DNA of 64,000 nt from Citreimonas salinaria (GCF_900107235.1 NZ_FNPF01000004.1:300055-364054), one strand, 5' to 3'; positions 7,214 through 17,058 are shown, counted from the stretch's first letter. Made by a program: numbers and translations. Notes: generated by a model not told the origin, from the sequence alone.

Positions 7214-10015
7214 TCAGCTGCGCGCGCGCTCCTTGCCGGCCTCGATCGCCTCGCGCAGCTTCTTCTCGACAGCGTCGCGCTTGACTTTCGAATGCAGCTT
7301 CAGGCCGAACATGTCCTTGACGTAGAACGTGTCGACGACCTGTTCGCCGAAGGTCGCGATCACCGCGCTGGCGATGTAGATGTTCTGCGACGCCAGCGTC
7401 CGCGTGAGATCGAAAAGTAGCCCGCGCCGGTCGCGGGTGTCGACCTCGATGATGGTGAAGATCTCGGACCCGTCGTTGTCGAAGGTGATCGAGGTGGGCA
7501 CGCTGAAGGCGCGCTCGCGCTTGCGGAACTTTTCCTTCGGCTGGATCGCGTCGCGGGCCACCAGTTCGCCCAGCAGCGTCTTGCGGATGGTCTCGCGCAG
7601 GCGGTCCAGGCGGCTGGGGTCGTAGGGGCTGCCCTCCTCGTCCTGGATCCAGAAGGCGGCGGTGGCAAAGCCGTCCTTGGTGGTGAAGGTGCGCGCGTCG
7701 ACCACGTTCGCGCCCGACAGCGCCAGCGCGCCCGCGAGGCGCGAGAAGATCCCGGGGTGATCCTGCAGGGCAAAGCAGACGCGGGTGGCGTCGCGGTCCT
7801 CGTCGGGGTGGATGTCGATGGCGATCTCGTCGGCACTGATGTCGCGCAGCAGGCGGGCGAAGACCTCGTGCGCGGTGACGTGTAGGCCCTGCCAGTAGGG
7901 TTCGTAATGGCGCGTCGTCTCGGTCTTGATGTCCTTTGCGTCCCAGCCGTCCAGGCGTTCGCGCAGCAGGCGCTTGGCCTCGGCGCCGCGCTTCTCGCGG
8001 TTGAGCGCCTCCATCCCGTCTTCGAGCGCGCGGCGCGTCTGGCGGTAGAGCGCGCGGATCAGCGCGCCCTTCCAGTTGTTCCACGTGCCCGGCCCCACGC
8101 CGCGGATGTCGCAGACCGTCAGCACGCACAGCAGATTCAGCCGCTCGACGCTCTGCACCGCCTTGGCGAAGTCGCGCACCGTGCGCGGGTCGGCGATGTC
8201 GCGCTTCTGCGCCATGTCGGACATCAGCAGGTGGTAGCGCACCAGCCATTCGACAGTCGCGACATCGGCCCTCTTCAGTCCCAGCCGGGGCGCCACGGTG
8301 CGGGCGATGCGCGCGCCCAGGACGGAATGATCCTCGTCTTGGCCCTTGCCGATGTCGTGCAGCAGCATTGCGACGTACAGCACCTTGCGGTTCACGCCCT
8401 CGGCGATGATCTGACTGACGACGGGCAGGTCGTCCTCGTGCTCGCCATGCTCGATCTCGGACAGGTTCCGGATCACCTGGATCGTGTGTTCGTCCACGGT
8501 GTAGTGGTGGTACATGTTGAACTGCATCATCGCCACGACGGGTGCGAATTCCGGGATGAAGGCGGCCAGTACGCCAAGCTCGTTCATCCTGCGCAGGGCG
8601 CGTTCGGGATTGCCGTGCTTCAGCAGCAGGTCGAGGAAGATGCGCCGGCCCTCGCGGCTTTCGCGCAGTTCGCGGTCGATCAGGTGCAGGTTCGCCTTGA
8701 CCAGCCGCATCGCGTCGGGGTGGATCAGCAGCCCGGTGCGCAGCGCCTCCTCGAACAGGCGCAGCATGTTGAGCTTGTCGGACAGAAAGGCCGCGTCGTC
8801 GACGATGGCCAGGCGGTTGCGGTCGACCCGGTAGCCGGGCTTGGTGCGCGGCGTGCGCTTCAGCATCCGCAGGATCAGCGGCGCGTCCTTGGTGTTCTCG
8901 GCCTCGAGCGCGGCCAGAAAGATGCGCGTCAGGTCGCCCACGGCGGTGGCGTGGCGGAAATACTCCTGCATGAACAGCTCGACCGCCCGCCGCCCGCGCC
9001 GGTCGGCATAGCCCATGCGCGCCGCAATCTCGACCTGCATGTCGAAGGTCAGCTGTTCGTTGGCCCGACCCGAGACCAGGTGCAGGTGGCACCGCACGGC
9101 CCACAGGAAGCGCTCGGCCGAGACGAAGGTCTCGTATTCCTCGCGGCGGAACAGGCCCCTGCGCATCAGCTCGGCCGGATCGTCGGCATGGTGGACGTAC
9201 TTGGCGATCCAGAACAGCGATTGCAGGTCGCGCAGGCCGCCCTTGCCCTCCTTGACGTTGGGCTCGACCATGTAGCGCTCGCCCTGCTTGACGTGGCGGG
9301 CGTCGCGTTCCTCCAGCTTGGCCTCGATGAAGTCGCGGGCGGTGCCCTCGAACAGCTCCGACCACAACCGCGCGTCGAGTTCCTCGGCCAGGGCCCGGCG
9401 CCCGGCAAGGTAGCGTGTCTCCAGCAGCGCGGTCCGGATGGTGTAATCTTCGCCCGCCAGCCGCAGGCAATCCTTCACGGTACGCGAGGCATGGCCGACC
9501 TTCAGCTTCAGGTCCCACAGGATGTAGAGCATCGACTCGATGACGCTCTCGGCCCAGGCCGTGATCTTGTAGGGCGTCAGGAACAGCAGGTCGACGTCCG
9601 AGAACGGCGCCATCTCGCCGCGGCCGTAGCCGCCGACGGCCACGACTGCCAGGTGTTCGCCCTCGGTCGGGTTGGGTTTGCGGTGCAACCGCTCGGTCGC
9701 GATCTCGAAGGTCAGCTGCACTGCGCAATCGACCACGTAGCGATAGGCGCGCGTGGTGCGCCGCGCGGCGAACGGATCGCGCGCGAACGCGTCCGCGATT
9801 GCGGCGCGGCCGTGGTTGATCGCGTCGCGAAGGCATTTCACCGCGGCCTGCCGCACCGACATCTCGTCGCCACCGGACGGCAGCGACGAGAACAGCGCCG
9901 CCCGCAGCGCCGGCAGGTCGAGAATATCGGAGGCCGGCGCGATCAGGTCGTCGGGGTGCCGCGGTCCGACCGGTTCAGAAACCGGCGCGGCCGAGGCTGC
10001 TGGGAGCGGAGTCAA
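7214..10015 (-). CDS. glnD: PII uridylyltransferase / uridylyl-removing enzyme GlnD
   Basis: GlnD is the glutamine sensor that modifies PII proteins and so controls nitrogen assimilation. Of 933 residues, the N-terminal part holds the nucleotidyltransferase motif GGYGRGEMAPFSDVD. A central HD hydrolase domain carries LLHDIGKG, and two ACT domains finish the protein (one around DHPGIFSRLAGAL, one around DRRGLLFDLTRTL). The only start preserving the family N-terminal region is a TTG; the first ATG would remove 51 residues. That TTG lies inside the end of the preceding lipoprotein gene, with a 41-base overlap, which suggests translational coupling. Confidence 0.95.
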   Translation of the reverse strand: MTPLPAASAAPVSEPVGPRHPDDLIAPASDILDLPALRAALFSSLPSGGDEMSVRQAAVKCLRDAINHGRAAIADAFARDPFAARRTTRAYRYVVDCAVQLTFEIATERLHRKPNPTEGEHLAVVAVGGYGRGEMAPFSDVDLLFLTPYKITAWAESVIESMLYILWDLKLKVGHASRTVKDCLRLAGEDYTIRTALLETRYLAGRRALAEELDARLWSELFEGTARDFIEAKLEERDARHVKQGERYMVEPNVKEGKGGLRDLQSLFWIAKYVHHADDPAELMRRGLFRREEYETFVSAERFLWAVRCHLHLVSGRANEQLTFDMQVEIAARMGYADRRGRRAVELFMQEYFRHATAVGDLTRIFLAALEAENTKDAPLILRMLKRTPRTKPGYRVDRNRLAIVDDAAFLSDKLNMLRLFEEALRTGLLIHPDAMRLVKANLHLIDRELRESREGRRIFLDLLLKHGNPERALRRMNELGVLAAFIPEFAPVVAMMQFNMYHHYTVDEHTIQVIRNLSEIEHGEHEDDLPVVSQIIAEGVNRKVLYVAMLLHDIGKGQDEDHSVLGARIARTVAPRLGLKRADVATVEWLVRYHLLMSDMAQKRDIADPRTVRDFAKAVQSVERLNLLCVLTVCDIRGVGPGTWNNWKGALIRALYRQTRRALEDGMEALNREKRGAEAKRLLRERLDGWDAKDIKTETTRHYEPYWQGLHVTAHEVFARLLRDISADEIAIDIHPDEDRDATRVCFALQDHPGIFSRLAGALALSGANVVDARTFTTKDGFATAAFWIQDEEGSPYDPSRLDRLRETIRKTLLGELVARDAIQPKEKFRKRERAFSVPTSITFDNDGSEIFTIIEVDTRDRRGLLFDLTRTLASQNIYIASAVIATFGEQVVDTFYVKDMFGLKLHSKVKRDAVEKKLREAIEAGKERARS

Positions 10016-11144
10016 CGATGATCACCTGTCCGTTCTGGATGCTTGCGATGGCCAGCGCGCGCTGGTTCGTCCCGTCTGCGCCCAGGCGGAAGCGACCCGT
10101 GGCTCCCTGGAAGCCGCTGGCCTGCGTAAGCGCCGCCGCCGGCACGCCGCCGCGCGTGGCGCTGGCCGCGATCGCGGTGATGCCGTCATAGGCCAGCCCC
10201 GCCAGCGGGTGCGGCGCCCGGCCGTAGGCCTGGGCATAGCTGGCTTCGAAGCCCTGTTGCCGGCTGGGGTCGGGCACTGCGAACCAAGCGCCGCGCGCGC
10301 CCGGCAGGTTGTAAAGCTCGGGCTTCACGTCCCAGCGGGTGAGGCCGATGTACTGCACCGTGGCCGGGTCCAGACCGTTCTCGGGCAGCATTTGCAGCAG
10401 CATCGGCATGGCCGCGTTGGTGGCGTCGGTGGTGATGAATACCGTGTCGGCGCCCGCCTCGGCCGAGGCGCGGGCGCGCTGCGCGGTGGCGGCGACGCCC
10501 TCGACCGACAGCGGATACGCCTCGGATGCGAGCACGTTCAGACCCGCGCGGGCGGCCGCCTGCTCGATCGCGATGCGGCCCACCTGGCCGGGCACGTCGT
10601 CGGAATGCACCACGACGAGGCTGTCCTGCCCCTGGTCGGCCGCGTAGGTCAGCAGTCGTCGCGCGGTATTGTCGAAGGTCGTTCCCAGCACGTAGACGTT
10701 GCCGCCCGCGATCGAGGGGTTGTTGGAAAAGCTCAGGACGTTCACGCCCTCGTCTGCCACCGCGACACCCGCGGCGTTCGCCGCTTCGCCCCGAAGCGGC
10801 CCGAGAATGACGTCCGCGCCCTCGTCGACGGCCTGCTGCGCGCGCGCGGCGGCGGTCGAGGTGTTGCCGGCCGTGTCGTAGACCCGCAGGTCGATCCGGC
10901 CCTGCGGATAGCCCGCCATCGCCAGCCGCGTCGCGTTCTCGAGATCGGCAGCAATCCGCGACACCTCGGGCGAGGGGTCGCTGCGCGGGATCAGAAGCGC
11001 CACCTGGACCGGGGCGGTCGATGCCGGCTGCGCGCCCGGGCCCGAGGCATCCGGAATGGCGACGTCGCAGGCGGCGATCGTCGCGGCGGCGGCAAGCGCC
11101 GCGAGCGGGCGCAGAAGCCTGCGCAGCGGGGACGGAACGGTCAT
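9975..11144 (-). CDS. LpoA-like lipoprotein (penicillin-binding protein activator, periplasmic-binding fold)
   Basis: The 389-residue protein begins with an Arg-rich lipoprotein signal and a lipobox (TIAACD, Cys near residue 21), so it should be a lipidated envelope protein. The mature part reads as a type I periplasmic-binding fold: QVALLIP, a long first lobe with DEGADVILGPLRG, and a second lobe with LAGLAYDGI. In gammaproteobacteria LpoA (YraM) is encoded beside rsmI (YraL) and yraN and activates PBP1A; here the same three genes are adjacent, with this one divergent. Activation of a PBP is inferred from fold and context. An amino-acid-binding ABC component is the alternative, but no permease is near. 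Confidence 0.8.
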   Translation of the reverse strand: MTVPSPLRRLLRPLAALAAAATIAACDVAIPDASGPGAQPASTAPVQVALLIPRSDPSPEVSRIAADLENATRLAMAGYPQGRIDLRVYDTAGNTSTAAARAQQAVDEGADVILGPLRGEAANAAGVAVADEGVNVLSFSNNPSIAGGNVYVLGTTFDNTARRLLTYAADQGQDSLVVVHSDDVPGQVGRIAIEQAAARAGLNVLASEAYPLSVEGVAATAQRARASAEAGADTVFITTDATNAAMPMLLQMLPENGLDPATVQYIGLTRWDVKPELYNLPGARGAWFAVPDPSRQQGFEASYAQAYGRAPHPLAGLAYDGITAIAASATRGGVPAAALTQASGFQGATGRFRLGADGTNQRALAIASIQNGQVIIVDSAPSSLGRAGF

Positions 11145-11232
11145 GGATGGAAACTCCCTCGTTGTTTGCCATGGGGCTGGCATGCCACATGTAAACGCGG
11201 CTTGATCATAGCCGGTTGCACGAAGGGGTCCA

Positions 11233-12123
11233 ATGACGAATCCGGCGACACAGCGGCTTTCCGCGGGGCTGTATCTGGTGGCGACGCCGATCGGCAACGC
11301 GCGCGACATCACGCTGCGCGCGCTCGACATCCTTGCCGCCGCCGACGTGCTCGCGGCCGAGGACACGCGCAGCCTGCGCCGGCTGGCGCAACTGCACGGG
11401 ATCGACCTGTCGGGCCGGGCGCTGCTGGCCTACCACGAACACAACGGCGCGAAGATGCGCCCCCGCCTTCTGGCCGAGATCGCCGCCGGCCGCTCGGTCG
11501 CCTACATGTCCGAGGCGGGCACGCCGACCATCTCCGATCCGGGCTTCGACCTTGCCCGCGCCGCGCGCGCCGAGGGGCTGGCCGTGACGACGGCGCCCGG
11601 CGCCTCGGCCGTGGTCGCGGCGTTGACCATAGCCGGGCTGCCGACCGACCGCTTCTTCTTCGCCGGCTTCCTGCCCAATGCCGCCAAGGCCCGCCGCCGC
11701 GCGCTGGAAGAGGTCGCGGCGATTCCCGGCACGCTGGTCTTCTACGAATCCCCCCGCCGCCTGGGCGCGATGCTGGCCGACGCCGCGGCCGTGCTGGGCG
11801 GCGCGCGCGAGGCCGCGGTCTGCCGCGAGATCACCAAGAAGTTCGAGGAGCTGCGCGGCGGCACGCTCGACGAGCTGGCCGCGCATTACGCCGACGCGCC
11901 CGCGAAGGGCGAGATCGTCGTGCTGGTCGGGCGCGGCACCCCGAAAGAGGCCGGCGAGGCCGAGATCGAGGACATGCTGCGCGACGCGCTGGCCACCATG
12001 TCGGTCCGGGATGCAGCCGACAGCGTATCGGGCGCGCTGGGCGTCAAGCGGCGGCAGGTCTACCAGGCCGCGATGCGCCTCTCGGCCGAAGGGGACGCAC
12101 CGGACCCGGAGCAGGACGCATGA
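11233..12123 (+). CDS. rsmI: 16S rRNA 2'-O-ribose C1402 methyltransferase RsmI
   Basis: RsmI methylates the ribose of C1402 in the decoding centre of 16S rRNA using SAM. The 296 residues begin with the tetrapyrrole-methylase fold signature GLYLVATPIGNARDITLRAL, then EDTR, followed by AGTPTISDPG and a C-terminal helical tail. The length is normal. A purine-rich GAAGGGG site precedes the ATG. Its stop overlaps the yraN start by four bases. It is divergent from the LpoA-like gene with 88 bases between them, which must contain both promoters. Confidence 0.96.
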   Translation: MTNPATQRLSAGLYLVATPIGNARDITLRALDILAAADVLAAEDTRSLRRLAQLHGIDLSGRALLAYHEHNGAKMRPRLLAEIAAGRSVAYMSEAGTPTISDPGFDLARAARAEGLAVTTAPGASAVVAALTIAGLPTDRFFFAGFLPNAAKARRRALEEVAAIPGTLVFYESPRRLGAMLADAAAVLGGAREAAVCREITKKFEELRGGTLDELAAHYADAPAKGEIVVLVGRGTPKEAGEAEIEDMLRDALATMSVRDAADSVSGALGVKRRQVYQAAMRLSAEGDAPDPEQDA

Positions 12124-12491
12124 CGACCCGAAGCCGTCGGGCGCGCGGGGAAACCGGCTACCATGCCGGTCTGGCCGCCGAGGAGGCGGTCGCGCGCGAC
12201 TACGAACGCCGCGGGCTGCACATCATCGCCCGGCGCTGGCGCGGCCAAGCGGGCGAGATCGACCTGATCGCGCGCGACAGCGACACGGTCGTGTTCATCG
12301 AGGTGAAGGCGTCGCGCGATTTCGATCGCGCGATGTCGCATCTGGGGCCGCGACAGGTCGCCCGGCTCTGGGCCGCGGCCGAGGAATATGCGGGGACGCT
12401 GGCATCGGGCAGCCTGACCGACATGCGCTTCGACGTGGCGCTGGTCGACGGGCAGGGCTCCGTCCGCGTGATTGAGAACGCGCTGGCGTGA
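12120..12491 (+). CDS. yraN: YraN family (UPF0102) nuclease-fold protein
   Basis: The 123-residue protein has the UPF0102 pattern: GLAAEEAVARDYERRG, then EIDLIARD and VFIEVKAS, which give the D-ExK motif of a restriction-nuclease-like fold. A processing role on DNA is suspected for the family but no activity is firmly known. It overlaps the end of rsmI (ATGA), the usual arrangement. Another in-frame start lies far upstream inside rsmI and is not credible. Confidence 0.93.
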   Translation: MTTRSRRARGETGYHAGLAAEEAVARDYERRGLHIIARRWRGQAGEIDLIARDSDTVVFIEVKASRDFDRAMSHLGPRQVARLWAAAEEYAGTLASGSLTDMRFDVALVDGQGSVRVIENALA

Positions 12492-12572
12492 CTCCGTTTC
12501 CGTGATCGGCCGCCATTGCGTGTCCGCCGCGCATGCGCCATCAAGGCAACGTTTGCAGATGCGGGGGAACGC

Positions 12573-13508
12573 ATGAAGGTCGCCTTTCAGATGGACCCGA
12601 TCACGGCGGTCAATATCGACGCCGACACCACGTTCCGGATCGCCGAAGAGGCGCAGGCGCGCGGGCACGAGCTGTTCTACTACAGCCCCGACGCGCTGGC
12701 CTACGAAGAGGGGCGCATCACCGCGCGCGGCCACTGGATGAAGGTCCAGCGCGTCGCCGGACAGCCGGCGGTGCTGGAGCCGGTCAGCGTGGTGGACCTG
12801 TCGGAGTTCCACGTGATCTGGCTGCGCCAGGATCCGCCCTTCGACATGCACTACATCACCACGACGCACCTTCTGGACCGGCTGAAGGGCAAGGTGCTGG
12901 TGGTCAACGACCCGTTCTGGGTGCGCAACTTCCCCGAGAAGCTGCTGGTGCTCGACTTCCCCGAACTTACGCCACCCACCACCATCGCACGCGACCTGGC
13001 GACGCTGAAGGCGTTCCGCGACCGGCACGGCGACATCATCCTCAAGCCGCTCTACGGCAACGGCGGGGCGGGGGTGTTCCGGCTGGAAACCGGCGACCGC
13101 AACCTGTCCTCGCTGCACGAGCTGTTCACCGGCTTCTCGCGCGAGCCGCTGATCGTGCAGAAATACCTGCCGGCCGTGTCCAAGGGCGACAAGCGCGTGA
13201 TCCTCGTCGACGGAGAGGCCGTGGGCGCGATCAACCGCGTGCCCGCGTTGGGCGAGGTGCGCTCGAACATGCATGTGGGCGGCCGCCCTGAGAAGGTTGC
13301 CCTGACCGATCGCGACCGCGAGATCTGCGCCACGATCGGCCCGCGCCTGCGCGATCACGGCCAGATCCTCGTCGGCATCGACGTGATCGGCGACTGGCTG
13401 ACCGAGATCAACGTGACCTCGCCCACCGGCATCCAGGAACTCGAGCGCTTCGACGGCATCAACGTCGCAGGCCGCCTCTGGGAGGCCATCGAGGCCAAGC
13501 TGGGATGA
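12573..13508 (+). CDS. gshB: Glutathione synthase
   Basis: GshB joins gamma-glutamylcysteine and glycine with ATP to make glutathione in the cytosol. The 311 residues show the family N-terminus [10 protein letters not shown], the [13 protein letters not shown] loop of the ATP-grasp fold, [13 protein letters not shown] and the substrate-binding end [13 protein letters not shown]. The ATG is preceded by GCGGGGGAAC; an earlier in-frame start adds 19 residues unlike the family. It lies 81 bases after yraN and five bases before the hydrolase gene. Confidence 0.96.
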   Translation: MKVAFQMDPITAVNIDADTTFRIAEEAQARGHELFYYSPDALAYEEGRITARGHWMKVQRVAGQPAVLEPVSVVDLSEFHVIWLRQDPPFDMHYITTTHLLDRLKGKVLVVNDPFWVRNFPEKLLVLDFPELTPPTTIARDLATLKAFRDRHGDIILKPLYGNGGAGVFRLETGDRNLSSLHELFTGFSREPLIVQKYLPAVSKGDKRVILVDGEAVGAINRVPALGEVRSNMHVGGRPEKVALTDRDREICATIGPRLRDHGQILVGIDVIGDWLTEINVTSPTGIQELERFDGINVAGRLWEAIEAKLG

Positions 13509-13512
13509 GGCC

Positions 13513-14415
13513 GTGAGCTCGCTGCGGCTGCGCGCGCTCGAGACGCAGCTGCGGCTCGTGGCGCGCCGGCGGATGGAACGCGTCGCCGACCCTACCGAGG
13601 CGCGGGCCGAATTCGAGGCCGGCGCGCGCATCATGTTCCGCCAGCCCTCGGGGCTTCGCCACGTCGAGGTCGCGGACCAGCCCGACCGGATCACCGCGGG
13701 GTCGGTGACGGCAGGCCGCGCCATCCTGTATTTCCACGGCGGCGGCTACATCACCGGGTCTCCGCGCACCCATGCGGCGATGCTGGGTCGCCTGTCGCGC
13801 ATGACCGGCACCGAGGTGCGCGCCCCGCGCTATCCGCTGGCGCCCGAGCATCCGCACCCGGCCGCGTATTATGCCGCCGTCGCCGCGTGGGACGCGCTGC
13901 TCGGGTCGGGGCTGACGCCGGGCAACATCGTGCTGGGCGGCGATTCCGCCGGCGGCGGGCTGGCACTGGCGCTGCTGTCGGCGCTGTGCCTGCGCGAAAC
14001 CCCGCCCGCCGCCGCCTTCGCGCTGTCGCCTTGGACCGACCTGACGCTCAGCGGCGACAGCCTGCGCAGCAACGCCGCGACCGAGGTCCTGCTGCCCGTC
14101 GACCGTGTCGAGGAAGTGCGCGGCTACATCCTGCCGAAGGGCGACCCGGCCGATCCGCGCCTGTCGCCGCTTTTCGCCGACTTCCCGGGCTGCCCGCCGG
14201 TGCGCATCGACTGGTCCGCGACCGAGATCCTGCGCGACGATTCCCGCCGCATGGTCGACCGGCTGCGCAGCTTCGGCGCCGATGTCGAAGCGGTCGAGAT
14301 CCCGCACGCGCCGCATGTCTGGCCGCTGTTCCACGGCTATGCGCCCGAGGCCGACGTGACGCTGCGCGCGGTCGCGCGGTTCGTTCAGCGCTCCTTCGCG
14401 CCCGACAGCCGGTAG
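13513..14415 (+). CDS. Alpha/beta hydrolase of the HSL-like esterase family
   Basis: This 300-residue serine hydrolase has the hormone-sensitive-lipase family oxyanion motif YFHGGGY, the nucleophile elbow GGDSAGGG and a C-terminal His in HAPHVWPLF. The acidic member lies in between. No signal peptide is present, so a cytosolic ester or lactone hydrolase is likely; the substrate is unknown. Translation begins at a GTG five bases after gshB, so the two are probably cotranscribed. Its last 31 bases overlap the end of the convergent comM gene. Confidence 0.88.
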   Translation: MSSLRLRALETQLRLVARRRMERVADPTEARAEFEAGARIMFRQPSGLRHVEVADQPDRITAGSVTAGRAILYFHGGGYITGSPRTHAAMLGRLSRMTGTEVRAPRYPLAPEHPHPAAYYAAVAAWDALLGSGLTPGNIVLGGDSAGGGLALALLSALCLRETPPAAAFALSPWTDLTLSGDSLRSNAATEVLLPVDRVEEVRGYILPKGDPADPRLSPLFADFPGCPPVRIDWSATEILRDDSRRMVDRLRSFGADVEAVEIPHAPHVWPLFHGYAPEADVTLRAVARFVQRSFAPDSR

Positions 14416-15899
14416 CCCAGCGCCTCGGCCAAGTGGTGGCGCGCGATTGCATCCGCGCCGTCCAGGTCCGCGATGGTTCGTGCGACCCGCAGCACCCGGT
14501 GATATCCGCGCGCCGACAGCCCGAACCGGTCGGCGGCGCGCGACAGCAGGTCCCGTCCCTCGGCATCCAGCGGCGCGATCTCCTCCAGCAATTGCCCCTC
14601 GGCATCGGCATTGGTGCGCACCCCCGCCACGCCCTCGAACCGCGCCGTCTGCCGCGCGCGGGCGGCGGCGACTCGCGCCGCGATTTCGGCCGAGCCTTCG
14701 GTGGGCGGCGGCAGGTTCAGGTCGGTGAAGACGACGGGCGGCACCTCGATCCGCAGGTCGAAGCGGTCCATCAGCGGGCCGGATACGCGCGCCATGTAAT
14801 CCGCGCCGCAGCCGGGCGCGCGGGCGCAGGCCTGCGCCGGATCGCTCAGATAGCCGCATTTGCACGGGTTGGCCGCCGCGATCAGCATGAAGCGGCAGGG
14901 ATAGCGCACGTGGGCATTGGCGCGGGCGACCACGACCTCTCCGGTCTCGATCGGCTGGCGCAGGGTCTCCAGCACGGCGCGCGGAAACTCGGGGAACTCG
15001 TCCATGAACAGCACGCCGTTATGAGCAAGGCTGATCTCGCCCGGCTTGGCGCCGCGTCCGCCGCCGGTGATCGCGGCGATCGACGCGGTGTGGTGCGGCT
15101 CGCGGAAGGGACGTGCGCGTGACAGTCCACCCTGGTCCAGCAGGCCCGCGACGAAGTGGATCATCGACGTCTCGAGCGCCTCGAGCGGCGTCAGCGGCGG
15201 CAGGATGCCCGGCAGCCGCGCGGCCAGCATGGACTTGCCCGATCCGGGCGTGCCGGTCAGCATCAGGTGGTGTCGGCCCGCGGCGGCGATCTCCAGCGCG
15301 CGCTTGGCGCGCTCCTGTCCCTTGACGTCGCGCAGGTCCTTCAGGCCCGTCTCCGGGGCGATCACCCCCGCCATCGCCGGTGCGATCACCGACTGCCCGG
15401 AAAAGTGCCGCACCACGTCCATCAGCGATCCCGCGCCCAGCACTGTACAGGCATCGACCCACGCCGCCTCGGGGCCCGAGGCGCGCGGGCACAGCAGCTG
15501 GCGGTCGTCCTCGGCCGCGGCCATCGCCGCCGGCAACGCGCCCAGCACCGGCACCAGCGTGCCGTCGAGCGACAACTCTCCCAGCGCCACCGTGCGGGAC
15601 ACCGCCTCGGCCGAGACGATGTCCAGCGCCGCCAGCAGCCCCAGGGCGATGGGCAGGTCGAAATGCGAGCCCTCCTTGGGCATGTCGGCGGGCGACAGGT
15701 TCACCGTGATGCGCTTCGACGGAAGCGCTATGGCCAGCGCGGTCAGCGCCGCGCGCACGCGGTCGCGCGCCTCGGACACGGCCTTGTCCGGCAGACCGAC
15801 GATGGAGAACGCCGGCAGCCCGGGGCTGACGGCGCATTGCACCTCGACCAGGCGGGCCTCGACCCCCTCGAAGGCGACTGTGTAGGCGTGCGCGACCAT
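14385..15899 (-). CDS. comM: YifB/ComM family Mg-chelatase-like AAA ATPase
   Basis: ComM is a hexameric branch-migration helicase that helps integrate DNA taken up by natural transformation. The 504 residues contain an N-terminal Lon-protease-like S5 domain (VGLPDKAVSEARDRV), Walker A GTPGSGKS, Walker B LFMDEFPEF, a CPC-like zinc segment (NPCKCGY...CARAPGCGADY) and a C-terminal lid domain. The ATG with GGAAGGG upstream was chosen over starts 39 codons earlier. The coding end overlaps the hydrolase gene on the other strand. Confidence 0.93.
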   Translation of the reverse strand: MVAHAYTVAFEGVEARLVEVQCAVSPGLPAFSIVGLPDKAVSEARDRVRAALTALAIALPSKRITVNLSPADMPKEGSHFDLPIALGLLAALDIVSAEAVSRTVALGELSLDGTLVPVLGALPAAMAAAEDDRQLLCPRASGPEAAWVDACTVLGAGSLMDVVRHFSGQSVIAPAMAGVIAPETGLKDLRDVKGQERAKRALEIAAAGRHHLMLTGTPGSGKSMLAARLPGILPPLTPLEALETSMIHFVAGLLDQGGLSRARPFREPHHTASIAAITGGGRGAKPGEISLAHNGVLFMDEFPEFPRAVLETLRQPIETGEVVVARANAHVRYPCRFMLIAAANPCKCGYLSDPAQACARAPGCGADYMARVSGPLMDRFDLRIEVPPVVFTDLNLPPPTEGSAEIAARVAAARARQTARFEGVAGVRTNADAEGQLLEEIAPLDAEGRDLLSRAADRFGLSARGYHRVLRVARTIADLDGADAIARHHLAEALGYRLSGAKER

Positions 15900-16097
15900 G
15901 GTTTCCCTTCCACCCGCGCGAAGGTGCGCCAACGTGGTTAGCGCATGGTTAACGGCCCATGCCAAAACAGGGCCACGCGACCGCAATCTTTCCCGGAACG
16001 TGCGGCGCGGCGACATGTCCGGGGGCGCGTCCGCCCGGCCGCCTTGCGATCGTTGCGAGGAATGTGCCCGGCACGAAACTTTTTTCGCAACCGCGGG

Positions 16098-16127
16098 TGA
16101 TCCACCGTCGTTCTACTCACGTATCTG
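16098..16127 (+). promoter_or_regulatory. RpoE (ECF)-type promoter candidate of rpoH-II
   Basis: TGATCC at 16098-16103 is separated by exactly 18 bases from TATCTG at 16122-16127. In Rhodobacter sphaeroides the singlet-oxygen sigma factor RpoE uses TGATCC with an 18-base spacer and a T-A-rich -10 element, and rpoH-II is one of its targets. The -35 match is perfect and the -10 is partial. The site lies 53 bases upstream of the chosen rpoH ATG. Confidence 0.6.
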
Positions 16128-16179
16128 TCTGTGAGGAACCTGGAGAAGGGCCGCCCTGCGGCAGATCATGGGAGCGACT

Positions 16180-17058
16180 ATGGCACTTGATGGATTGAAC
16201 GATCAGACGCTGTCGCGCCGCGCCATGAAGGCAGAACTTCTGGACGCGGAGACCGAGCTGAAACTTGCCTATGCGTGGCGCGACCAGCGCGACGAGGAGG
16301 CCCTGCACCGCCTGATCACCGCCTACATGCGGCTGGCGATCTCGATGGCGGCGAAGTTCAAGCGCTACGGCGCCCCGATGAACGACCTGATCCAGGAGGC
16401 AGGACTTGGCCTGATGAAGGCCGCCGACAAGTTCGACCCGGATCGCGGCGTGCGGTTTTCCACCTACGCCGTGTGGTGGATCAAGGCCAGCATCCAGGAC
16501 TACGTGATGCGCAACTGGTCGATGGTCCGCACCGGCTCGACCTCCAGCCAGAAGTCGCTGTTCTTCAACATGCGCCGCGTGCAGGCCCGGCTCGAGCGCG
16601 AGGCCGCCGCCGCCGGCCAGACGCTGGACCGCCACCAGCTGCGCCAGATGATCTCGACCGAGGTGGGCGTGCCGCTCGCCGATGTCGAGATGATGGAGGG
16701 ACGGCTGAGCGGCTCGGACTATTCGCTCAACGCCACCCAATCCGTCGAGGACGAAGGCCGCGAATGGATCGACGCACTGGAGGACGACAGCGCCCAGGCC
16801 TCGGAGATCGTCGAGGGCCGGCACGACACCGACCGCCTGCGCGACTGGCTGATCGCCGCGATGGGCGCCCTGAACGAGCGCGAGCGCTTCATCGTGCGCG
16901 AGCGCAAGCTGCGCGACGACGGCCGCACGCTCGAAAGCCTCGGCAACGAACTCGGGCTGTCCAAGGAGCGCGTGCGCCAGCTCGAGGCGGCGGCCTTCGC
17001 TAAGATGCGCAAATCGCTTGAAAGCCAGTCACGCGAGGTCCAACACTTCCTCGCATGA
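16180..17058 (+). CDS. rpoH: RNA polymerase sigma factor RpoH, type II
   Basis: The 292-residue sigma-70-family protein has region 2 (HRLITAYMRLAISMA, then DLIQEAGLGLMKAADKFDP and STYAVWWIKASIQDY), the sigma-32 'RpoH box' area (QKSLFFNMRR) and region 4 (TLESLGNELGLSKERVRQLE). The N-terminus MALDGL and the wording of region 2 fit the RpoH-II clade of Rhodobacteraceae, which runs the photo-oxidative and general stress response, rather than RpoH-I. The second of two nearby ATGs was chosen because GGAG lies five bases before it. The stop overlaps the ChaN-like gene by four bases. Confidence 0.94.
   Translation: MALDGLNDQTLSRRAMKAELLDAETELKLAYAWRDQRDEEALHRLITAYMRLAISMAAKFKRYGAPMNDLIQEAGLGLMKAADKFDPDRGVRFSTYAVWWIKASIQDYVMRNWSMVRTGSTSSQKSLFFNMRRVQARLEREAAAAGQTLDRHQLRQMISTEVGVPLADVEMMEGRLSGSDYSLNATQSVEDEGREWIDALEDDSAQASEIVEGRHDTDRLRDWLIAAMGALNERERFIVRERKLRDDGRTLESLGNELGLSKERVRQLEAAAFAKMRKSLESQSREVQHFLA

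Noticed and set aside
7907..10021. 704-codon plus-strand frame opposite glnD
   Set aside because: GlnD motifs account for the other strand; the frame shows no domain and no ribosome site.
12060..13724. 554-codon minus-strand frame opposite yraN, gshB and the hydrolase start
   Set aside because: It spans three well-supported genes on the other strand and has low-complexity His/Gln/Arg content.
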